Positions 8,313-14,813 of a stretch of 17,275 nt of DNA are shown here, in pieces. How positions within the stretch are numbered: the first letter of the stretch is position 1; every line of letters starts with the position of its first letter. The notes beneath the pieces are model-generated. The model did no database searches, was not told the DNA's origin, and saw only the letters and a program-made list of their open reading frames with translations. The DNA is from CAZAKO01 sp964546145 (GTDB lineage: Bacteria; Fidelibacterota; UBA2242): the NCBI GenBank assembly GCA_964546145.1, contig CAZJIU010000046.1:1-17275 (forward strand), read 5' to 3'. Both the position numbers and the translations under genes were made by a program.

Positions 8313-8349
8313 AGCCAGATATATTTTTCAAGCCACCTTGGTCTGGCTT
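8313..8349 (-). promoter_or_regulatory. Leader with mutually exclusive hairpins upstream of DUF4954
   Basis: In the roughly 155-nt leader of the DUF4954 transcript, one segment (8342-8349 as AAGCCAGA on the minus strand) can pair with either of two partners. The distal partner is TCTGGCT (8313-8319, 7 bp). The nearer is TGGCTT (8330-8335, 6 bp), followed by GAAAAATAT. Two alternative stems competing for one strand are the layout of an attenuator or riboswitch expression platform. No known riboswitch aptamer is recognisable, and chance is not excluded. Confidence 0.25.
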
Positions 8350-8445
8350 TGTTATAAAAAATGTAACAATCTTGTTTGTTCTGCTTTCTGTAAAGAAGGG
8401 AATTGCAATGAGTTTCAATTTGTCCATTAAGTTTCAAAACACCCG

Positions 8446-8475
8446 AATATAAAATATTGGCTGTTAATATGTCAA
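8446..8475 (-). promoter_or_regulatory. Sigma-70-type promoter of the DUF4954-SIS operon
   Basis: The minus strand reads a perfect -35 TTGACA (8470-8475), a 17-bp spacer and TTATAT (8447-8452), or an 18-bp spacer and TATATT (8446-8451). The predicted start near 8439 gives a leader of about 155 nt before the DUF4954 start codon. This is the best promoter match in the window. Confidence 0.65.
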
Positions 8476-8652
8476 TCAGAATATTTTCGATATTTTAAAT
8501 GAGGTGAATAAGTAAACTCCTAATATTTATTCGTAATATAGTTATCCTCTGATTGAAATAGTGAATATATTGATATATCTGTGTTTAAAATCGCTGGCTT
8601 GCATTTACCCCAACCACTCCGTAATTTTTACGTATAATAATAGGAGATTTAA

Positions 8653-9798
8653 ATGCTTAGAACTGCGACCGAAGACGAAATTAGACAGGGTAAAGTCACT
8701 GATATCTATTTTGAGCGAACGGAAAAAATCCTGCAAGCGAAGAAGATTAATAAAACTGTCAGCGCTGAATTTTCGGTACATTCTTTTCCGAATGATATTC
8801 CCTGGGCGGTTTTCAGTGGATTAGCCGATGTGATTGATCTTTTAACCGGAAAAGAACTTGACCTCGAGTCAATTCCCGAAGGCACGGTGTTTACTCCCGG
8901 TTTACCAGTCATGACCATTACCGGAAAATATCTGGATTTTGGGATTTTTGAAACGTCTATTCTTGGTCTGATTTGCCAGGCGTCGGGGATTGCAACTCAA
9001 GCTGCTCGGGTCGTACGAGCGGCAGAAGGGCGGACGGTGTTAGCTTTTGGTTCCCGCCGGATGCATCCGGCAATGGCGCCAATTCTTGACCGTAATGCCT
9101 ATATTGGTGGCTGTCACGGATTGGCGACAAAATTATCCGGTGATATTCTTAATATTCCAGCCTCGGGGACAATTCCTCACGCTTTGGTATTACTAGTTGG
9201 CGATATGGTTGAAGCGACTAAAGCCTTTGATAAAATTATTGATAAAAAGATTCCTCGAATTGCACTGATAGATACTTTTAGTGATGAAAAATTCGAAGCC
9301 GTGAATGTTGCCCAGGCACTGAAGGGCAAACTTTATGGTGTTCGCCTGGACACACCGGTTTCGCGCAAAGGCAATTTTCTTGAGATTTTAAAAGAGGTGC
9401 GCTGGGAATTAGATATTCGCGGTTTCAAGAATGTCAAGCTGTTTGCCTCAGGCGGTTTGAATTTGGAGAAAGTTCTTGAATTAAATGAAGTTGTGGACGC
9501 TTATGGTGTTGGTAACTTCATCAGTAATGCGCCGGTGCTTGATTTTTCGATGGATATTGTTGAGATAAATGGTAAACCAGTTGCTAAAAGAGGGAAAAAA
9601 TCCGGCCATAAAGTAGTCATCCGCGAGGGGCAGCTACTGAATTACAAGTCGGTACTGGCTTCGACCAAACCGCCGAAGACTAAGGTTATCACCAAAACAT
9701 ATTTGGAAAAAGGAAGACTGGTGGTCAAATTGCCTACAAATAGTGTTATCCGTAATTACGTTCTCAAACAAATTGTCAATTTACCTTTGACCAAATGA
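8653..9798 (+). CDS. pncB: Nicotinate phosphoribosyltransferase, archaeal-type
   Basis: A 381-aa enzyme of the type II phosphoribosyltransferase fold that makes nicotinate mononucleotide from nicotinate, PRPP and ATP in NAD salvage (EC 6.3.4.21). Visible motifs are FGSRRMHP (132-139), DRNAYIGGCHG (146-156), SGTIPHA (171-177, with the conserved catalytic-type His176), IDTFSDEK (206-213), VRLDTP (230-235) and the phosphate-binding ASGGL (265-269). Length and motif order match the short archaeal/thermophilic NAPRT group rather than E. coli PncB. The C-terminal domain has no cysteine after C154, whereas the Thermoplasma enzyme of this group is known for a C-terminal zinc knuckle, so that site is missing. 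Quinolinate phosphoribosyltransferase (NadC) shares the fold but is shorter. AGGAGA lies 5-6 nt upstream of the start. The stop overlaps the archease start (ATGA). Confidence 0.88.
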   Translation: MLRTATEDEIRQGKVTDIYFERTEKILQAKKINKTVSAEFSVHSFPNDIPWAVFSGLADVIDLLTGKELDLESIPEGTVFTPGLPVMTITGKYLDFGIFETSILGLICQASGIATQAARVVRAAEGRTVLAFGSRRMHPAMAPILDRNAYIGGCHGLATKLSGDILNIPASGTIPHALVLLVGDMVEATKAFDKIIDKKIPRIALIDTFSDEKFEAVNVAQALKGKLYGVRLDTPVSRKGNFLEILKEVRWELDIRGFKNVKLFASGGLNLEKVLELNEVVDAYGVGNFISNAPVLDFSMDIVEINGKPVAKRGKKSGHKVVIREGQLLNYKSVLASTKPPKTKVITKTYLEKGRLVVKLPTNSVIRNYVLKQIVNLPLTK

Positions 9799-10214
9799 AA
9801 ACGTATGTGCAGCAATTAAATCACACTTCGGATTTGGGGCTAAACGTTTATGCCAAGTCGTTGCCCGAACTTTTTTCCGCAGCAGGACGGGCTTTAATGA
9901 GGTTAATGGTTGACCTTGATTCGGTTAAACCGCTTGAGCAGAGAAAACTCGAAGTTCAGGCTGACGAAATTGATTTATTATTTAGGGAGTGGTTGAGTGA
10001 ACTATTAGCCCTTTTTCACAATGAAGAATTTCTGGTTTCCCGGATAGCCAAAGTTCGATTAAATAATTCGCAAATATCAGCCTTAGTCTTTGGTGAGAAG
10101 TACAATAAAATCCGTCATAAAATCCAGCGTGAATTGAAAAGTATAACTTACCATCAACTTGGAGTAAAATTTGTTGGTAAGCGCTATATCGGAACATTTA
10201 TCATTGATGTTTAA
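9795..10214 (+). CDS. Archease, RtcB activator
   Basis: A 139-aa archease. It accelerates RtcB guanylylation and multiple turnover and can broaden nucleotide-cofactor use. Family hallmarks are HTSDLGL (10-16, with D13 at the metal site), LPELFSAAGRALMRLM (23-38), LFREWLSELLALFH (62-75), GE (100-101), ELKSITYHQL (113-122) and the terminal acidic IIDV (136-139, D138). Length is normal. Its start overlaps the NAPRT stop by 4 bp (ATGA), and its stop abuts the RtcB start with no gap. No Shine-Dalgarno is visible before the start, unlike the isolated genes here, so expression probably depends on translational coupling to NAPRT. It is cytosolic. Identification is firm because its partner is the next gene. 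Confidence 0.95.
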   Translation: MKTYVQQLNHTSDLGLNVYAKSLPELFSAAGRALMRLMVDLDSVKPLEQRKLEVQADEIDLLFREWLSELLALFHNEEFLVSRIAKVRLNNSQISALVFGEKYNKIRHKIQRELKSITYHQLGVKFVGKRYIGTFIIDV

Positions 10215-11660
10215 ATGACTGCTGAATCAATAATTCAAAAGAGTGAGTATCTCTGGGAAATTCCGCAAACTGGTCCCATGCGAGTACCGGGATTTATTTA
10301 TGCCACGGAAAATTTAATGAAACAAATTCACCAGGATGAGTGTCTGAAGCAGGTTGCCAATGTCGCCCAACTGCCGGGAATTGTTGGTTATGCGCTGGCA
10401 ATGCCTGATATTCATTGGGGTTATGGCTTCCCGATTGGCGGTGTAGCGGCGATGGATGTTACAAGCGGGGTAATTTCTCCTGGGGGCGTGGGATATGACA
10501 TCAATTGTGGCGTTCGGCTTCTAAGAACGAATCTTACCGTCAATTCTATTCGACCTCGAATCAAGGAGCTAGTGACCGGCATTTTTCATAATGTGCCAAC
10601 CGGTGTCGGTTCACATGGAGCAATTAAAAAATTAGATCGTAAAGATGTGCGAAAGGTTTTGCTTAAGGGTGCGCGCTGGGCGATTGAGAATGGCTTCGGC
10701 TCCTCCGACGATTTGAATTTCATCGAGAATTCAGGAACACTTAAAGAGGCAAATCCTGAGGTTATTTCCGAAAGGGCTTATCAGCGTGGTGCTCCGCAAT
10801 TGGGCACACTCGGTTCCGGGAATCATTTTATTGAAATTTCCGAAGTCCGTGATATTTTCGACGAAGATATAGCAGCTCAATTAGGAATTCAAAAAGGGAA
10901 TGTTGCGATTTTCATTCATACCGGATCACGGGGATTGGGTTATCAGATATGTGATGATTTTATCAAGGTGACATTGCAGGCAACGGCCAAATACGGAATA
11001 GCTATTCCGGATCGCCAATTAGCATGTGCTCCGATACAAAGTCCCGAAGGGCAAGACTATTTGGGTGCAATGCGCGCTGCCGCGAATTTTGCCTTTGCCA
11101 ATCGGCAGGTAATTTCAGCATTGATTGAATCTACGCTCTTAAAAGTTCTGAATCTCAGCCCTAATGATCTCGGTATGCGGTTAGTCTGGGACATTGCCCA
11201 TAACATTGCCAAAATTGAAACGCATGAATTCCAGGGAAAAAAGTATAGCGTCTGTGTGCATCGTAAGGGCGCAACCCGGGCTTTTGGTCCGGGAAGTCCC
11301 GATTTGCCAGCTCAATATCGGTCTATTGGTCAGCCGGTTCTGGTTCCGGGCGACATGGGAACCGAATCTTATCTCTGCATTGGAACGCATAAAGCCATGC
11401 AGGAAACTTTTGGCAGTTCCTGCCACGGAGCCGGTAGAGTATTATCCCGAACCCAGGCGAAGAAACGCAGCCAGGGCCGAAACCTGTATCAGGAATTGGC
11501 CAAAGCTGGCATTTTTGTAATGGCCGAGGGTAGATCTACCATTGCGGAAGAGATGCCCGATGCCTATAAGAATGTCACCGAGGTCGTTAATACCATGCAG
11601 CTTGCTGGAATAATAAAAAAGGTCGCCCGATTTACACCATTGGGCGTGGTAAAAGGTTAA
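10215..11660 (+). CDS. rtcB: RNA-splicing/repair ligase RtcB
   Basis: A 481-aa RtcB ligase, which joins RNA 2',3'-cyclic phosphate or 3'-phosphate ends to 5'-OH ends using GTP and Mn2+. The whole active site is present: D95 and C98 (GGVGYDINCGVR), N203/H204 (GSGNHFIE), H235 (IHTGSRG), H329 (DIAHN), the guanylylated H404 (HGAGR) and K480 near the C-terminus. Length and most positions coincide with Pyrococcus horikoshii RtcB (C98, H329, H404, K480 as I recall them). It is thus the long archaeal-like form, not the shorter E. coli form. No intein or insertion is present. Its ATG immediately follows the archease TAA with no separate ribosome-binding site, implying coupled translation of activator and ligase. 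In bacteria RtcB serves RNA repair rather than tRNA-intron splicing. Confidence 0.98.
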   Translation: MTAESIIQKSEYLWEIPQTGPMRVPGFIYATENLMKQIHQDECLKQVANVAQLPGIVGYALAMPDIHWGYGFPIGGVAAMDVTSGVISPGGVGYDINCGVRLLRTNLTVNSIRPRIKELVTGIFHNVPTGVGSHGAIKKLDRKDVRKVLLKGARWAIENGFGSSDDLNFIENSGTLKEANPEVISERAYQRGAPQLGTLGSGNHFIEISEVRDIFDEDIAAQLGIQKGNVAIFIHTGSRGLGYQICDDFIKVTLQATAKYGIAIPDRQLACAPIQSPEGQDYLGAMRAAANFAFANRQVISALIESTLLKVLNLSPNDLGMRLVWDIAHNIAKIETHEFQGKKYSVCVHRKGATRAFGPGSPDLPAQYRSIGQPVLVPGDMGTESYLCIGTHKAMQETFGSSCHGAGRVLSRTQAKKRSQGRNLYQELAKAGIFVMAEGRSTIAEEMPDAYKNVTEVVNTMQLAGIIKKVARFTPLGVVKG

Positions 11661-11702
11661 GTCGAATAGCAATAAGAGTTATCGGAAATTGGGGAGTAAA
11701 TA

Positions 11703-13340
11703 ATGAATGGCAGTGTTTTGATTTTATTGGTGATTCTGGTCTTTGGGTTAGGTTACCGTTTCTACGGTGGTTTTCTATCGCGGAAATTCCGCATTGATCC
11801 AAACCGACCAACTCCATCCCAGACGCAATATGACGGAATTGATTATGTGCCAGCCCGGGCGCCAGTCCTTTTCGGTCATCATTTTGCCTCGATTGCCGGA
11901 GCGGGACCAATTGTCGGCCCGGCCGTCGCAGCAGCCTTCGGCTGGCTTCCGGTTGCCGTCTGGATTGTAGTTGCTTCGGTATTTATTGGCGGAACCCATG
12001 ACTTCGGAGCACTCGTAGTTTCAATTCGTCATCGGGGACGATCAATCGCTAACGTGATTGAAAAAAACATCGGTGTCAAAGGCGAGCAGCTTTTCCTGCT
12101 TTTTTGCTGGGCAACGATTATCCTGGTGATTGCTGTTTTCATCAATCTCATTGCCGTTACTTTTGCAAGTTCTCCAAGTTCGGCAACCTCCTCGATATAT
12201 TTTATTATTTTAGCGATTTTGTTTGGGCTGGCGATATATCGCTTCAAAGTACCGTGGGGGTTGGCGTCAGTTTTAGGTGTGATTTTATTATTCGCTGGTA
12301 TTTATGTTGGCCTACGTTGCCCGTTTCAAGCCAGTCGGCAGTTCTGGCAATGGTCTCTAGTTGGGTATGTTTTTATCGCTTCGGTTGTGCCGGTCTGGAT
12401 TCTCTTACAACCGCGTGATTATCTCAACTCATTTCTGCTTTATGCTCTGATGGCGGGTGGTATGGTGGGAGTATTTTTTGCTTGGCCGGCTATTAATATT
12501 AAAGCTTTTAATGGTTTCAATATACCAACCTTAGGTCCAATATTCCCATTGTTATTTGTTACAATTGCCTGCGGTGCGATCAGCGGAGCTCATTCCCTGA
12601 TTGCTTCCGGAACTACTTCCAAACAATTGCAAACTGAATCACATGCCCGGATTATTGGCTATGGTGGTATGTTAGTAGAAGGATTATTGGCAATATTGTC
12701 ATTAGTAGCGGTAGCTTCACTTAGTAAGACTGAATTTAATGATTTTTATAGCAGTAAGAATTTTATATTGGCGTTTTCCGAAGGCATTGGTCGCTTTATA
12801 AGTGCTATCCCTTTTATTCATGTCTCCACTCAATCAGCCCGTATTTTCACGACTCTGGCTGTATCGGCTTTTACCCTGACTACGTTGGATACGGTTACCC
12901 GGATTGGACGTTTCGCTTTCCAGGAATTTTTCGAAATGCCGGATCGTACACCTGAGCAGCAGAATATTTTTGCTCGCAATCGTTACCTGGCGACTTTTTT
13001 CACGGTTGCATGCGGAGCTGCATTGACCTTTAGCGGCAAAAGCGACACGATCTGGCCAATTTTCGGAAGCGCTAATCAGTTAATGGCAGCATTGGCTTTC
13101 TTTGCAATTTCAATCTGGTTAGCCGAAATCAAAGAAAATTATCTCTTTACCCTACTTCCTGGAATAATCATGCTGATCATAACCGTCACTGCTCTAATCA
13201 CTCTTAGTTATCGGAATCTGGCTGTTACCCATAATTATATCCTCGGGATAACCGCCGGAATAATTTTGATTATGGCTTCGATTTTGACGGTTAGCGCATT
13301 TATTTTTATGTTCCGAGAAGCCCAGAAAAAGAATAATTAA
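11703..13340 (+). CDS. cstA: CstA-family carbon starvation/peptide-pyruvate transporter
   Basis: A 545-aa polytopic inner-membrane protein of the CstA family; characterised members import peptides or pyruvate. The N-terminal membrane segment is MNGSVLILLVILVFGLGYRF. It is followed by the diagnostic blocks GHHFASIAGAGPIVGPA (58-74), IGGTHDFGA (95-103) and RHRGRSI (109-115). Further on are ISGAHSLIASGTTSKQ in the middle and FGSANQLMAALAFF in the C-terminal five-helix region. I estimate 14 or more membrane segments. E. coli CstA is about 700 aa; this shorter form is common outside Proteobacteria. The start is set by GGGGAG about 6 nt upstream. It begins 42 bp after rtcB with its own strong ribosome-binding site and may be the last gene of that operon or separately expressed. 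REP-like hairpins start 5 bp after its stop. Confidence 0.94.
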   Translation: MNGSVLILLVILVFGLGYRFYGGFLSRKFRIDPNRPTPSQTQYDGIDYVPARAPVLFGHHFASIAGAGPIVGPAVAAAFGWLPVAVWIVVASVFIGGTHDFGALVVSIRHRGRSIANVIEKNIGVKGEQLFLLFCWATIILVIAVFINLIAVTFASSPSSATSSIYFIILAILFGLAIYRFKVPWGLASVLGVILLFAGIYVGLRCPFQASRQFWQWSLVGYVFIASVVPVWILLQPRDYLNSFLLYALMAGGMVGVFFAWPAINIKAFNGFNIPTLGPIFPLLFVTIACGAISGAHSLIASGTTSKQLQTESHARIIGYGGMLVEGLLAILSLVAVASLSKTEFNDFYSSKNFILAFSEGIGRFISAIPFIHVSTQSARIFTTLAVSAFTLTTLDTVTRIGRFAFQEFFEMPDRTPEQQNIFARNRYLATFFTVACGAALTFSGKSDTIWPIFGSANQLMAALAFFAISIWLAEIKENYLFTLLPGIIMLIITVTALITLSYRNLAVTHNYILGITAGIILIMASILTVSAFIFMFREAQKKNN

Positions 13341-13345
13341 TTATC

Positions 13346-13374
13346 GTAGAAGCACGGCGTGCCGTGCGTGTACA
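13346..13374 (+). repeat. REP-like element 1
   Basis: GTAG (13346-13349), two bases, then the hairpin GCACGGC-GT-GCCGTGC (13352-13367), ending in GTGTACA. The 7-bp GC-rich stem stands out in an AT-rich genome. A GTAG tetranucleotide at the foot of a hairpin is the known recognition layout of REP elements mobilised by RAYT transposases, and a RAYT remnant lies about 90 bp away. It may also act as the 3' end of the cstA transcript. Confidence 0.75.
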
Positions 13375-13388
13375 GCAAGAATAACGTC

Positions 13389-13411
13389 GTAGCAGCACGG
13401 CGTTGCCGTGT
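13389..13411 (+). repeat. REP-like element 2
   Basis: GTAG (13389-13392), two bases, then CACGGC (13396-13401) pairing with GCCGTG (13405-13410) across GTT. It has the same orientation as element 1, 43 bp further on. A one-base insertion in the loop and one end mismatch distinguish it from element 1. Confidence 0.72.
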
Positions 13412-13436
13412 GATTATGGTTATGTGTTGTGGAATT

Positions 13437-13459
13437 TGCACAGCACACTGTGCATCTAC
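13437..13459 (-). repeat. REP-like element 3, inverted and diverged
   Basis: TGCACAG-CACA-CTGTGCA (13437-13454) forms a 7-bp stem with a 4-nt loop. GTAG lies on the minus strand at 13456-13459, so the element is inverted relative to elements 1 and 2. The stem sequence has drifted (GCACAG instead of GCACGG), but paired changes keep it complementary. Head-to-tail copies plus an inverted copy resemble a BIME/REPIN cluster. Confidence 0.6.
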
Positions 13460-13461
13460 AG

Positions 13462-13755
13462 TTAATCGTAATCAAATTCGTTTAAAAATTTTGTCCGGAA
13501 TTTCTTCTTCTCGTTGATAGGTAATCTATTCCGATTTTCCTGATCATATTCCCATTTTGGCGGGTTGTTGAAAATGTATCTCCGGATTTTATTTAATTCC
13601 TTTTCATCTCGGATGACATGTTCGTAATAATTACGCTGTCAGATGATTTGATCATTTTTTCCTGTCATGAAGTGAATCGAACGGGTGGTGGCTGATTTGA
13701 ATGACCGGATGATTGTTGGAATGGAATTTATAACCGGTTTGCCGAAATTTTCAGT
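13462..13755 (-). pseudogene. RAYT (REP-associated tyrosine transposase) remnant
   Basis: The minus strand encodes 97 codons matching the C-terminal part of RAYT/Y1_Tnp transposases, including NSIPTIIRSFKSATTRSI, then GKNDQII, a stop, and QRNYYEHVIRDEKELNKIR, RYIFNNPPKWE, ending in TAA at 13462-13464. Two lesions show it is dead. A TGA stands at 13639-13641 exactly where the family's near-invariant Trp of the WQRNYYEH motif (TGG) belongs. The N-terminal half with the HUH nuclease motif is missing, and the reading frame runs into REP element 4 without a start codon. RAYTs are single-copy HUH-type enzymes that act on REP hairpins, and four such hairpins surround this fragment. Identification is from motif memory, not a search, but the block is distinctive. 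Confidence 0.88.
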
Positions 13756-13756
13756 T

Positions 13757-13784
13757 GTAGTTGCACGGCGCGCCGTGCGGCTAC
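13757..13784. repeat. REP-like element 4, near-perfect palindrome
   Basis: GTAG (13757-13760), TT, the perfect 16-bp palindrome GCACGGCGCGCCGTGC (13763-13778), GG, then CTAC (13781-13784). With GTAG/CTAC at both feet it is symmetric, so its orientation cannot be assigned. It lies at the truncated end of the RAYT remnant and one base from the restored stop codon of the DUF6599 gene (13786-13788), where it could also act as a transcript-end hairpin. Confidence 0.8.
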
Positions 13785-13785
13785 A

Positions 13786-14807
13786 TTATGGGCAGATGTT
13801 CCGTTGGATGTCATCCAATAAACCATTTACAATGTCACGTTCTGTCAATCCAAATCCACCATAGATGAAATNNNNNNNNNNNNNNNNNNNNNNNNNNNNN
13901 NNNNNNNNNNNNNNNNNNNNNNNNNNNNNNNNNNNNNNNNNNNNNNNNNNNNNNNNNNNNNNNNNNNNNNNAATAAACCATTTACAATGTCACGTTCTGT
14001 CAATCCAAATCCACCATAGATGAAATTGCCACAAATCCGGATAACTCCCTCTCCATGATATGGATCATTGACATCGTAGTGAATGACATCTGCATTTTGC
14101 ATCGGATGTTGAATATGCTGCAAATATTGTCGGAGAAGCTGATGGCTATTTTCTGAGCTATCTGTTTCAATTATAAATAACTGAAAAACTACCCCGTCTT
14201 TCTGATAGAATGTCTGGTAACCATTATTGAAAAACGAATACCCGAGAAAATTCCGGGCGACGAATTGTTCCGATTTAGGTTGCAGATATTCAGTTGGGAA
14301 TGCGGCGATCAATTTGGGCAGGGGAGAGGCAACTTTCAGGAATGATATGAATGCTTGACCGAATTGGGTCAATTGTGAAGTAGCACTATCACCTAAATCG
14401 TAGCTATAGATTTTGATATAATTATTACCAGCCAGAATAAACAGATTTGAGCCGTCTATATAACTCTCTGTACCAAAGGACAGGTAATCAGATTCTGGAG
14501 AGCATTCCTGACTATAAATCCCAAAGGCATATAGAGGGGACTGATGTTGATAGACTTCGACGACAATTTCCTGTTTTTTGCGGTTTTTATAATAAATAAC
14601 ATCCAGCTGCTGGAATTGATAACTGAGATAGAGTTCCGATGCGCCGTTAATGTAATCAAACAAATTGTCTGGAGTATAGACCTGGACATTCTTTTGCGGT
14701 TGCCATTCACCGATTTTTGGATATTTTGGGATTTCCCGGCTGACGACATTTCCGCAACAGGTTATTAGAACAGCTATAATTCCGGCGATCAGTCTTTGCT
14801 GTCGCAT
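13786..14807 (-). CDS. DUF6599 family secreted protein (split by a false assembly gap)
   Basis: A DUF6599-family protein of unknown function. As given it is interrupted by 100 Ns. Collapsing the duplicated 55-bp flanks (13817-13871 and 13972-14026) removes 155 bases and leaves exactly 289 codons. The result is a 288-aa protein ending DIVNGLLDDIQRNICP with TAA at 13786-13788. Reading straight through the Ns instead gives a spurious tail from a shifted frame. The N-terminus is a Sec signal peptide (hydrophobic LIAGIIAVLITCCG, about residues 6-19); C17/C18 lack a good lipobox. The family core is LFDYINGASELYLSYQF (49-65), the VEVYQHQSPLYAFGIYS stretch and NLFILAGNNYIKIYSY. AGGAT lies 5 nt before the start and overlaps the stop codon of the reductase gene 6 bp upstream, so the two are co-transcribed and probably coupled. 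Confidence 0.85.
13817..14026. other. Artefactual scaffold gap with identical 55-bp flanks
   Basis: Positions 13872-13971 are exactly 100 Ns. The 55 bp before them (13817-13871) are identical to the 55 bp after them (13972-14026). This is the signature of two contigs that truly overlap by one k-mer but were joined by a default-size gap. The 155-bp excess is not a multiple of three, and removing it restores one open frame across the join. The real genome should hold one copy and no gap. Confidence 0.93.
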
Positions 14808-14813
14808 ATTATC

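Larger units (their letters stand above)
8284..8652. other. Divergent promoter region between DUF4954 and NAPRT genes
   Basis: A 369-bp gene-free region separating two operons transcribed outward. It carries the minus-strand promoter at 8446-8475 and the leader hairpins at 8313-8349. On the NAPRT side I see AGGAGA just before the start. A TATAAT (8633-8638) lies too close to the start codon and lacks a -35 at proper distance. A TTGAAA/TATATC pair near 8553-8579 has a spacer of only 15 bp, so the NAPRT promoter is unresolved. The region contains no convincing coding sequence. Confidence 0.6.

Noticed and set aside
8633..8638. TATAAT as the -10 of the NAPRT operon
   Set aside because: Transcription would start inside or at the ribosome-binding site and no -35 lies at a suitable distance.
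8561..8824. 87-aa plus-strand ORF overlapping the NAPRT start
   Set aside because: Runs out of frame over the well-supported NAPRT N-terminus, has no family resemblance and no good ribosome-binding site.
10215..11660. Possible intein or frameshift in rtcB, a common intein host
   Set aside because: All catalytic blocks are in one continuous frame of normal length (481 aa).
13346..13784. Possible CRISPR array from the repeated GCACGGC sequences
   Set aside because: Unequal spacing, mixed orientation, short palindromic units and no cas genes; the GTAG feet and RAYT remnant explain them as REP-like elements.
13845..13871. Apparent C-terminal tail (ISSMVDLD) of the DUF6599 protein
   Set aside because: It is the duplicated 55-bp flank read in a shifted frame across the false gap.
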